A stretch of DNA of 6,931 bases. Origin: CAVPRW01 sp046727435 [NCBI: bacterium] (lineage in GTDB: Bacteria > Tectomicrobia > Entotheonellia > J063). The notes beneath the pieces were generated by a model. The model ran no database searches and was not told where the DNA came from. It worked only from the letters and a program-made list of their open reading frames with translations. The DNA lies in assembly GCA_046727435.1 (NCBI GenBank), contig JBKPCR010000007.1, positions 1 through 6,931 on the forward strand, given 5' to 3'. The position numbers were made by a program, and so were the translations under genes. Shown one piece after another: positions 1 through 5,431 of this stretch (positions are counted from its first letter, which is position 1; each line of letters opens with the position of its first letter).

Positions 1-336
1 CTAGCCCTTGAGGCGGTGGGTGGTGAAGTGACGGAGAAGAGCATGCGCTGCCTGGCTCCCTTCGGCTGTTTGGTGAACTATGGGAACGCTAGCAACACAC
101 CGGCTTCTGTCTCATTATCGAGCTTGCGGGAAAATCGCGCCGTCATGGGGTTCGCTCTGTCGGCGAACGTGCCCGGACGGGATAACCAGTCGGCCATGGC
201 TGAGCTTCTGAGCCTAATCATGGACAAGAAGGTGCGCCTCATCGTCGACCAAGTCCTTCCCCTCTCGGAGGCTGCCAAGGCGCACGCACACCTGTCAAGC
301 CGCCGTGCCATGGGCAAAGTCCTCCTCATCCCCTAG
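1..336 (+). CDS. Zinc-free medium-chain dehydrogenase / quinone oxidoreductase, C-terminal part
   Basis: The frame is open from the first base of the window to a TAG stop at 334-336, so the 5' end lies outside. The visible 111 residues match the C-terminal half of NAD(P)H:quinone oxidoreductase-type members of the medium-chain dehydrogenase/reductase superfamily. The segment EAVGGEV is followed by residues around GCLVNYGNAS, which is the end of the nucleotide-binding Rossmann fold where the family usually has (F/R)LVxxG. The closing helix LPLSEAAKAHAHLSSRRAMG and the strand KVLLIP are the usual family ending (LxEaaeAHrxLesrxxxGKvvL). Members reduce quinones or activated alkenes with NADPH in the cytoplasm, but the substrate cannot be told from this part. 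No zinc-ligand cysteines are visible, though most of that region would be upstream. It converges on the nitroreductase gene. Confidence 0.85.
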   Translation, partial: LALEAVGGEVTEKSMRCLAPFGCLVNYGNASNTPASVSLSSLRENRAVMGFALSANVPGRDNQSAMAELLSLIMDKKVRLIVDQVLPLSEAAKAHAHLSSRRAMGKVLLIP

Positions 337-352
337 TGACCAGGGGCTGACG

Positions 353-460
353 AAGGAGGATCGTGAGTGTTATCCAAGGCGCGGGCAGGTCGCTGCTTAT
401 TGCTTCGGTCTGCGGCCCCCATCCTGAGAAAGCTTTGGCACCCGTGGCCGCGAGGAGTGT
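353..460 (+). other. Strong ribosome binding site followed by a short truncated reading frame
   Basis: An almost ideal Shine-Dalgarno sequence (AAGGAGGA, 353-360) lies 16 bases after the oxidoreductase stop. Two GTG starts follow: one at 363, only 3 bases away and opening about 50 codons, and one at 367, 7 bases away and opening 31 codons that stop near 460. Neither short product is recognisable. I read this as the start of a former downstream operon partner whose body has been lost, or as a chance match. The rest of the gap to 493 holds nothing else I can support. Confidence 0.3.
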
Positions 461-493
461 AATAGATGGCGGTAGGCCTCGACCGCTCTCGCC

Positions 494-1231
494 CTACGTC
501 ATATCGGTCCTTCGGAGTTGAGGGGTCTTGAACGGCTGGTCGCCATAGCGATCGAGGTGCACGACATCGCCGACGGGACGGCGAGTCGTCGGCCCGTACC
601 GTCCCATCGGCCAGCCCAGCGGCACCACGGCACATGGGGTGACGCGCCAAGGCAAACGCAGCGCCCGGCGCACCAGCCAGGTGCTCCACAGCGGGAGCGT
701 GATCAACGCCGCTCCGAGACCGGTAGCCCGCGCCGCCAGTAGCAGATTTTGCACGGAGGGATAAATGGACCCGTAGTAGCTGGTGACCACGAGCGGTGGC
801 CACACGGGTCGTATGCCATGCAGGCACGCGACCACCAGCACCGGGATCTCCTCGAAGTGCTCTACCTGCCACTGTACCGCCTCAAGCTGGCGTTGCATCT
901 TCGAGTCAGAGGTGGTCAGACGCCGGCCGATGCGGCCATAGATGCTCCAGGCCATGCGGTACAAACGAGCGAGGCGGGCTTTCACCGCGTAGTCTTTCAC
1001 CAGCACGAACTCCCAGTTCTGCGCATTTCTCCCCGTGGGAGCCTTGAGCGCGAACTCGATGAGGCGCAACACCAGGGCATCATCGACCGGATCGGGTTTG
1101 AGACGGCGGAGCGCCCGCTGCGTCCGCATCGCCTCCTCGATCGGCATGGTGAGCGGTGGCAGGGTCGGCGCAGCGTCGCCGGTCTCCGTTATGATGTCTT
1201 CGAAGTGGATGGGCGGTGATTCGTCGGCCAT
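494..1231 (-). CDS. Nitroreductase-family FMN flavoprotein
   Basis: A 245-residue protein of the nitroreductase superfamily, whose members are FMN enzymes that reduce nitro groups, quinones or related acceptors with NAD(P)H, usually as homodimers in the cytoplasm. Family features appear in order. The N-terminal helix with basic FMN-phosphate contacts is around residues 34-45 (AMRTQRALRRLK). The APTGRNAQNW motif is at 64-73. The dimer helix YGSIYPSVQNLLLAARATGLGA is around 153-174. The final VPLGWPMGRYGPTTRRP loop at 203-219 contributes the last flavin-binding basic residues. About 28 residues precede the usual start of the domain. The ATG at 1229-1231 is preceded by AAAGGAGG with 8 bases of spacing, which fixes the start. 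It is the second gene of a two-gene operon: the preceding stop codon (TAA, 1246-1248) overlaps the Shine-Dalgarno, so translation is probably coupled. The electron acceptor is unknown. Confidence 0.88.
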   Translation of the reverse strand: MADESPPIHFEDIITETGDAAPTLPPLTMPIEEAMRTQRALRRLKPDPVDDALVLRLIEFALKAPTGRNAQNWEFVLVKDYAVKARLARLYRMAWSIYGRIGRRLTTSDSKMQRQLEAVQWQVEHFEEIPVLVVACLHGIRPVWPPLVVTSYYGSIYPSVQNLLLAARATGLGAALITLPLWSTWLVRRALRLPWRVTPCAVVPLGWPMGRYGPTTRRPVGDVVHLDRYGDQPFKTPQLRRTDMT

Positions 1232-1245
1232 CCCCTTGGCCTCCT

Positions 1246-1647
1246 TTATGCCTCGCCCTCGGCGAGGAACGGTCTTATCGCCTCGTAAAAGGGCCCGTGC
1301 CGGTGCTGAACCTGCTCATAACACATGAATGCCATCGCATTCCAAATGAGGTCTTTCTCCTCTTCGGTGATGCCCCGGCGTTCGCAGAAGTCCAGAAAGG
1401 CATCAGCGGCTGCATCCGCCGCGTCCGGTGTGCTCACCGCATCCGCCTGACTCACCGCGCCGTTGCCATCTTCCTCGTCGAAGACCTCTGCTTCTGCATA
1501 GATATCCAGCTGGGCATCCCCGTGGTGATCCTGCACCGCTTCGATGTCGAACACCTCGCCGGTGCCATCAAGTTTGAAAAATGCGACAAACACGTCGTGC
1601 TCGGGGTCCATAGTCTGCACGGTCGCCATGAGTTCACCAATCGTCAT
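1246..1647 (-). CDS. Small acidic protein of unknown function, first gene of the nitroreductase operon
   Basis: I do not recognise this 133-residue protein with certainty. The N-terminal block (residues 1-56, beginning MTIGELMATVQTMDPEHDVF) resembles the small MTVGEL-(I/R)-x-x-L domain seen in short actinobacterial and phage proteins, with an alternating strand pattern. A strongly acidic, alanine-rich low-complexity linker follows (about 54-82: DEED, then repeated Asp/Ala). The C-terminal part (83-130) is predicted helical and carries two cysteines (C88, C109) and a histidine-rich patch QHRHGPF. No signal peptide or membrane segment is visible. I chose the ATG at 1645-1647 over the GTG 18 bases upstream because the purine run GGAGAGGGGG sits just before the ATG and would otherwise be inside the gene. 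The gene ends 14 bases before the nitroreductase and shares its promoter, which suggests a related role. That role is inference only. Confidence 0.75.
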   Translation of the reverse strand: MTIGELMATVQTMDPEHDVFVAFFKLDGTGEVFDIEAVQDHHGDAQLDIYAEAEVFDEEDGNGAVSQADAVSTPDAADAAADAFLDFCERRGITEEEKDLIWNAMAFMCYEQVQHRHGPFYEAIRPFLAEGEA

Positions 1648-1670
1648 CGTCCACCCCCTCTCCACTACAA

Positions 1671-1693
1671 ACGACCTGTCTGATGCAGGTCGT
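1671..1693 (-). promoter_or_regulatory. Inverted repeat in the operon leader, next to the ribosome binding site
   Basis: Two perfect 8-base arms, ACGACCTG (1671-1678) and CAGGTCGT (1686-1693), are separated by 7 bases. On the minus strand this lies about 24 bases upstream of the start codon at 1647, directly before the purine-rich ribosome binding site. It could be a regulator operator or a leader hairpin affecting translation. Confidence 0.5.
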
Positions 1694-1704
1694 GTATCGG
1701 TTTC

Positions 1705-1724
1705 GTTGAGAACATCCCCTCAAC
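1705..1724 (-). promoter_or_regulatory. Second, smaller inverted repeat in the same leader
   Basis: GTTGAG (1705-1710) and CTCAAC (1719-1724) form a 6-base perfect inverted repeat with an 8-base spacer. It lies between the predicted promoter and the first hairpin of the nitroreductase operon leader. It is short and could be chance. Confidence 0.3.
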
Positions 1725-1751
1725 TATGGAAGGCACCATGTATCGTTTTCT

Positions 1752-1780
1752 AGTATACATCCATTGAGATCGGCTTTGAA
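1752..1780 (-). promoter_or_regulatory. Predicted sigma-70-type promoter for the minus-strand nitroreductase operon
   Basis: On the minus strand a -35-like TTCAAA (1775-1780, four of six consensus bases) and a -10-like TATACT (1752-1757, five of six) are exactly 17 bases apart. Transcription would start near 1745, giving a leader of about 100 bases that contains both inverted repeats. The -35 and spacer overlap the start of the IS701-type remnant, while the -10 sits just outside the recognisable homology. Confidence 0.45.
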
Positions 1781-2123
1781 ACCGCCAAAAGCAGGGGGCC
1801 TGGATCACTACGAGATTAGCAGTTGGACGGGCTGGTATCGGCATCTCTGACGTCCGCCATGTGGCTTGGCCCTGCTAATCGTCCTGCGCGCAGAGGTCAC
1901 GGGCGTAGAGTCGCAAAAAAAGCCTGCCGATGCTGGAGGGGAACACTCTGGCTTGGTTCAAAGCCCGACCTGGCCTCTGATCCCGTTGAGTGTGCCCCAA
2001 TGTCGACGGTTCTTGTGGCGCTTGGTGCTAACCTTGCAGCAGACGCCTGTCCTGTCAGGAGGTAGGACATGTATCCGTACCACGCTGTCCGGTGCAGCGG
2101 AACGCGAGCCCAGCTGGGCTTAA
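1760..2123 (+). pseudogene. Decayed C-terminal part of an IS701-family (DDE) transposase
   Basis: Pieces of an IS701-type transposase can be read in order but in shifting frames. SIEIGFETAK is at 1760-1789, matching the usual (T/S)IEExFExAK near the catalytic glutamate. A 1-base shift leads into LDHYEISSWTGWYRH at 1800-1844, the conserved GLDHYEV-W-WYRH block. A TGA at 1848-1850 follows. LTSAM reads in another frame at 1847-1861, then LALLIVLRAE from 1866, then PLIPLSVPQCRRFLWRLV at 1974-2027, the typical IPLTVPEVRRLLW tail. The frame ends in TAA at 2121-2123. At least two frame changes, an internal stop and loss of everything upstream of the glutamate block make it non-functional. The left boundary falls near 1758, where an in-frame TAG precedes and homology stops. 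The family call rests on motif memory and is fairly secure. The exact element is unknown. Confidence 0.7.
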
Positions 2124-2558
2124 CTGGGGGTGCGGAGTAGCGGCCCCCCCAAGACAGGCCCCCTACCATACGCCGTCGCGCCCGGCTGCTCCTGAACTCA
2201 TGAGGCTCAGTAGCATAGGTGAAGCACCAAGATGGGCAGCGTAAATCGCCGGCGCGGAATCTTGTCGCCATCGATCGCTGACTACGGGGGTGGCCGGGGG
2301 GCTGCTATCAGGGATGCGTCAACGCCTGACTTTTGCTGGCGATCATTTTTGATTACGGGGATCGCAGGATGGTATGAGGAGGTTAGCCTGCAAGATATCC
2401 CAGCCTAGATGGGGATCATACCTTGTTTGCGGGGGATGCACAAAGGTGCTAAAATGAAGGCTATTTTACGGCTGGTCGGCTTTTTCGGGTTTTTTGTAAG
2501 ACGGAAACGCGTTGCAGTGTTTGGCGGATCCATTCGGCAGTCTCATTTGTATGGTGGG
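2124..2558. other. Unassigned 435-base region between the IS remnant and the flavoenzyme fragment
   Basis: I find no gene here. The first part (2124-2165) has G and C runs, including seven C's, and may be the non-coding end of the insertion element. Weak symmetric elements include GCGATC/GATCGC (2339-2344/2360-2365) and GGTATGA/TCATACC (2371-2377/2416-2422). A near-repeat of GA(C/T)TACGGGG occurs at about 2279 and 2351. A reading frame from 2409 runs into the downstream fragment, but its first 50 codons resemble no protein I know and are probably non-coding sequence fused to it. Confidence 0.4.
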
Positions 2559-2765
2559 GCCATCCACGCTGCCAAGACCACCAAGGCGGTCGTGACGGCC
2601 ATGTACGAAGCGGCAGGCACGTCCATGCTCTATGTGGACTGCCCGCTTGAGGGGGTGCACCGCGACATCCGTGCCGTAACCCAACACACGATCCTGTGGT
2701 TCATGCGACTGAAGGACGTTGGACGGCTCCACCTGGGGCTGAAACCAAACAATCCCCTCTTCTGA
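2559..2765 (+). pseudogene. Orphan C-terminal fragment of an acyl-CoA dehydrogenase-type flavoenzyme
   Basis: The last 68 codons of the frame ending at TGA 2763-2765 align without gaps to residues 322 onward of the intact flavoenzyme encoded at 2930-4087. About 20 of 61 positions are identical. Shared landmarks include AxxxYxAxxTS, NPLE or CPLE, and the RDI-x-x-x-TQH signature typical of the C-terminal helical domain of the acyl-CoA dehydrogenase/flavin monooxygenase fold. The TQH histidine lies in the region that contacts flavin or substrate in this group. The identity is too low for a recent tandem duplication, so this is a diverged paralogue that has lost its first 320 or so residues. The upstream 50 codons in frame are not homologous. 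The truncation lies on the side of the IS701 remnant, which suggests an insertion or deletion there. A short functional product is unlikely. Confidence 0.7.
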
Positions 2766-2929
2766 GGCACACGCGACAGAACGCAAGCGCCCTAAGGGGG
2801 TCGGAAGTAGTGTGCGGTGCGGCTCCCGGCCAACCGCAGGAGGCAGTCCCGGCGTCTGTATCACACATCTCATGCCTACTTCAGCGTCAGGCTGCGCAGC
2901 AACATGGCAAATCGTATAAGGAGGGGATC

Positions 2930-4087
2930 ATGGCCGATTCGCAAGTAACCCCGACCACGGTGAGCCCCGAGCAGAAACTCGCCGGCGCACGCGAGCTGCG
3001 GGGGCTCATCCTCAGGCACCGCCAACACACCGACGAGGCACGCCAGTTGGCGCCACCTGTGGTAGAAGCCATGGCACGACTCGGCCTCTTCCGTTCGCTG
3101 GTCCCTATCCGCGCCGGGGGCGAAGAGTGGGATTGGCCGACTTGGATGCAGGTCGTCGAGGAGCTCTCCACCGTCGATGGCGCGGTCGGCTGGATTGCGG
3201 GCGTGGGCGGATCGGTGAACGCGATCGTCAGTGGTTGGGTCTCCGCTGAGGTCGGACGGGTCGTGTTTTGTGAGGACCCGATCGGCGTCATCGCTGGCGC
3301 AGGCGCGCCAACGGGGACCGCACGATCCACAGACGGGGGCTACATCGTTTCCGGCCGGTGGCAGTTCGGCCGCGCGAGTCCCCATGCCTGCTGGTTCGTG
3401 GCGGGCTATGCGTTGGAGGGAGAAGTACCCCGAGTGGGGCCGATGATGCTCGTCCCTGCCAAGGATGTAGAGATCATCGATACCTGGTCCGTCGGGGGGA
3501 TGCGCAGCACCGGAAGTCACGACTTCGCCATCCACGAGATCTTTGTCCCTACTGACTACACCTTGAACGCTGCCGACGACGCGCCGTGTCACGCTGGGCC
3601 CCTCTATCGGCTGCCAGTCGTCCTCACGTTGTGCTCAAGCCTGGGACCACTCGCCCTCGGCATTGCGCGGGGTGCGATGGACTACTTTGCCGGGCTCATG
3701 GCGGCGAAAGTCGATCGCTTCACGGGTACGGAGCTCCGAGAGCGCCTAACCGTGCAGGAACGCGTGGCCAAGGCTGAGGCGGCCATGCGCTCTGCGCGGG
3801 CCTTTCTCTATGAGATGGTCCACGAGGTCTGGGGAACAGTCATGCAGGGAGCGCCACTGACCGAGCAGCAGATCGCACTTTTCCGCCTAGCGAACGCGCA
3901 CGCCGTGGCCGCCAGTGCCCAGGCGGTTGCTCTGGTCTACCACGCGGGCTGCACGAGTGCGATCATCACCGCGAACCCGCTTGAGCGCTTCTTCCGGGAC
4001 ATCCACGTCGCCACCCAGCACCGGTACGCGTCACCCGAGGAGCTGTATCAGGCAGGCCGGGTGTTGCTCAGCCTCGTGGTAGCTTGA
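2930..4087 (+). CDS. Acyl-CoA dehydrogenase-like flavin-dependent monooxygenase or dehydrogenase
   Basis: A 385-residue protein of the acyl-CoA dehydrogenase fold, most like the HsaA/DszC-type two-component flavin monooxygenases (acyl-CoA dehydrogenase C-terminal type 2), which use reduced flavin from a partner reductase. In order, the N-terminal helical domain (residues 15-110) contains the family pattern PxxVxAMxRLGLFRxLVP and EELSTVDGAVGWIAGVGG. The middle beta domain (about 120-210) carries GGYIVSGRWQFGRASPHACW and DTWSVGGMRSTGSHDF followed by FVP. The C-terminal helical domain (230-380) ends with RDIHVATQH. I see no glutamate base obviously placed as in true acyl-CoA dehydrogenases, so oxygenation is possible but unproven. 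The start ATG at 2930-2932 follows AAGGAGG with 5 bases of spacing. An upstream in-frame extension to 2696 overlaps the fragment before it and is not credible. The nitroreductase-family flavoprotein nearby could in principle supply electrons, but nothing in the sequence proves it. Confidence 0.85.
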   Translation: MADSQVTPTTVSPEQKLAGARELRGLILRHRQHTDEARQLAPPVVEAMARLGLFRSLVPIRAGGEEWDWPTWMQVVEELSTVDGAVGWIAGVGGSVNAIVSGWVSAEVGRVVFCEDPIGVIAGAGAPTGTARSTDGGYIVSGRWQFGRASPHACWFVAGYALEGEVPRVGPMMLVPAKDVEIIDTWSVGGMRSTGSHDFAIHEIFVPTDYTLNAADDAPCHAGPLYRLPVVLTLCSSLGPLALGIARGAMDYFAGLMAAKVDRFTGTELRERLTVQERVAKAEAAMRSARAFLYEMVHEVWGTVMQGAPLTEQQIALFRLANAHAVAASAQAVALVYHAGCTSAIITANPLERFFRDIHVATQHRYASPEELYQAGRVLLSLVVA

Positions 4088-4187
4088 TATGACGCGATCA
4101 TCCAGGGAACATAGGGGAGACCAACGCGAAGAAACATCAGGGACAGACGTGCATAAGCTCGGGGTCGCACGGCCAAAATCTCGCCCT

Positions 4188-4262
4188 CACAAGTCGCTGC
4201 AGCCCACTGCATACCGCCTATACTCGTGCCTCGTGCGGCTTCCGGTGGCGGCTGAAACCTAC
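4188..4262 (+). repeat. Possible dispersed intergenic repeat (SLQPTAY type)
   Basis: In one frame this intergenic stretch reads HKSLQPTAYRLYSCLVRLPV. That is close to the SLQPTAxSxRSCxAP phrase I recall from many spurious intergenic reading frames in proteobacterial and soil-bacterial genomes, where it marks a non-coding dispersed repeat. It contains a tandem 7-base duplication of CTCGTGC (4223-4229, 4230-4236). The call depends on memory of similar sequences and is unverified. The remainder of the 4088-4297 gap shows no gene and no clear terminator. Confidence 0.3.
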
Positions 4263-4297
4263 TGTTCGGCTCCAAAAATCTTGTGAGAAGGTGCTTG

Positions 4298-4500
4298 ATG
4301 GGAGTAAAACGCAACCTGGAGGTCGGCGAGGTCATTATCGAAGGTATTATCAATGGATCGGGTCAGACGATGATACTCCTTCCGAGGTTGGGTGGCGACG
4401 CTGATTGCTGCGGTGTTGTGTCACTTCATGCAATGGGCCTGAGCTATGAGAGCATAGGAGGACTTGACCAGGGTGAATCTCAAGACCCGATGCGCCCTCT
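4298..4500 (+). pseudogene. N-terminal remnant of an alpha/beta hydrolase
   Basis: From ATG 4298, preceded by GAGAAGG with 6 bases of spacing, the frame encodes about 65 residues resembling the start of an alpha/beta hydrolase. The first strands read VGEVIIEGIINGSG and are followed by MILLPRLGGDADC, where intact relatives have VLLPSLGRGAxDF (oxyanion-hole region). GLSYESIGGLDQGESQDPM then matches the G(Y/F)RVIxPDxRGxGxSxGPM block after helix A. Beyond about 4500 the homology is lost: the nucleophile-elbow GxSxG never appears, and the frame continues to 4960 only as unlikely Arg/His-rich sequence that overlaps another gene. I read it as a 3'-truncated, drifting gene. A different frame is open at 4477-4668 without a start codon and is not recognisable. 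The stretch 4501-4743 otherwise holds nothing I can name. Confidence 0.55.
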
Positions 4501-4757
4501 CTACCCTATGGCGCACCCGACCTGGTTGCACCCGGCCTGCATAAGCGACTGGAGAAGACGGCGGAAGTCACATCACGCATGCTCACCCCCAGAGGGCAAA
4601 CCGCATCAGCACAAATACTGGTGGCGAATTCCCGGCAATCCACGCACACTATCATCAGTGATGTATGATGCTCGTGCATCTCGACAGCCTCCGTATGGCT
4701 TTGAGATGTCTGCCTGCATTCCACCAGTCGGCACTTCTCCATCGAGGAGGATCCTGC

Positions 4758-5018
4758 ATGCCGCAGCACAGCCACATCGAGATTGGCTTTCAGGTGTATG
4801 CGGTCGAGGGAGGCGAGGAGTTCGGCGCCGTCCGTGGTTACATGCCGAATGCCAACGCGCTCGTTGTCTATATCGAGAACGCTGGCGACTTCGTGGTCCC
4901 CTTGGAGGCTGTCCATCGGGTGCACGATGGAAAGGTGATTGTGGATGTTGGGCAGCTTGACGCACGCCTACGCGATGCTATCGCCCACGCCCACGACCGC
5001 GAGGAACCTGGGGCCTGA
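4758..5018 (+). CDS. Small DUF2171-like protein
   Basis: An 86-residue protein of the short, mostly beta DUF2171-type group, which resembles PRC-barrel folds. The sequence starts MPQHSHIEIGFQVYAVEGGE, continues with EFGAVRGYMPNANALVVYIE, and then NAGDFVVPLEAVHRVHDGKV. It ends in a helical tail (LDARLRDAIAHAHDREEP). The pattern of a basic first line, an E-E-F-G turn, a polar loop, V-V-Y-(I/V)-E and then V-P-x-x-A-V is typical of these proteins, whose function is not established. The size is normal, so the gene looks complete. The start at 4758 is chosen because GAGGAGG (4744-4750) lies 7 bases upstream. The longer in-frame opening from 4665 has no ribosome site and reads as non-coding. A TATGAT at 4664-4669 could be a -10 element, but I see no matching -35. 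It stands alone, with no operon partner. Confidence 0.75.
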   Translation: MPQHSHIEIGFQVYAVEGGEEFGAVRGYMPNANALVVYIENAGDFVVPLEAVHRVHDGKVIVDVGQLDARLRDAIAHAHDREEPGA

Positions 5019-5381
5019 TCCTTTCAGTCCCGCGGGTGGCAGTCGCTCAAGCTGGCCCCTCACGTGAATTCTCCACTGAGGTATGCGATAGCCTGACGGG
5101 GGTGGGACGATATGGTAATCTAAAAAACCCCGAGTATCCCGCCCGAGGCTAGTCCATTGCTTAATTCGTTCCTTCTGCCCTACTGCGCAATCTTCTGCAA
5201 CGGCCAATAACTCTGTGTACAAGCACTATCCTTACACCCACACATCCATTTGGAGCCCGATGGTACCCGAAAACGTGGCGGTGCTTCGGTATGCGCATAG
5301 TGATAAGCTTTTCCTAAGGACAAATCAGGAGAATAAACAAAAAATAGCAGAGGATGAGGGATAGACAAATACGGGCTTTTT
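5019..5381. other. Gene-free flank left of the tRNA-Thr fragment
   Basis: No coding region, tRNA or clear terminator is visible in these 363 bases. The composition becomes noticeably more A+T-rich after about 5115 than in the genes to the left, which suggests different origin or relaxed selection. At its right end, CGGGC followed by six T's (5372-5382) looks like the distal arm and U-tract of a terminator whose other arm is missing. Confidence 0.5.
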
Positions 5382-5427
5382 TGGAGCCGACGGGCGGAAT
5401 CGAACCGCCGACCTACTGATTACGAAT
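5382..5427 (-). tRNA. 3' half of a tRNA-Thr(CGT) gene: partial, attachment-site remnant
   Basis: On the minus strand, position by position: anticodon loop TTCGTAA (5426 to 5420) with anticodon CGT, 3' anticodon stem TCAGT, variable AGGTC, and a perfect T arm GGCGG-TTCGATT-CCGCC (5409 to 5393). The acceptor strand CGTCGGC (5392 to 5386), discriminator T and encoded CCA (5384 to 5382) follow. Homology ends at 5427: the 5' anticodon stem, D arm and 5' acceptor strand are absent and are replaced by the integrase gene. The fragment therefore cannot give a functional tRNA. A break at the anticodon loop is typical of one class of tRNA-targeting tyrosine integrases, so this is best read as an attachment-site junction carrying the displaced 3' half. 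Confidence 0.85.
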
Positions 5428-5431
5428 TGAT

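Noticed and set aside
1950-1972. tRNA-like GGTTCAAAGCCC
   Set aside because: No matching stems or acceptor arm. It lies inside the transposase remnant and is explained by coding sequence.
2107-2120. Perfect 14-base palindrome AGCCCAGCTGGGCT
   Set aside because: It lies inside the decayed transposase tail, is not followed by a T-run and has no partner copy. Probably chance.
1897-2271. Minus-strand frame of 124 codons
   Set aside because: It runs antisense through the transposase remnant, has no ribosome site and reads as an Arg/Ser-rich shadow.
4506-4925. Minus-strand frame of 139 codons
   Set aside because: It overlaps the well-supported DUF2171-like gene and its ribosome site. The composition resembles no known family and no start signal is present.
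4500-4960. Extension of the hydrolase frame to 4960
   Set aside because: The sequence becomes Arg/His/Cys-rich and overlaps the small gene in another frame, so the hydrolase homology ends near 4500.
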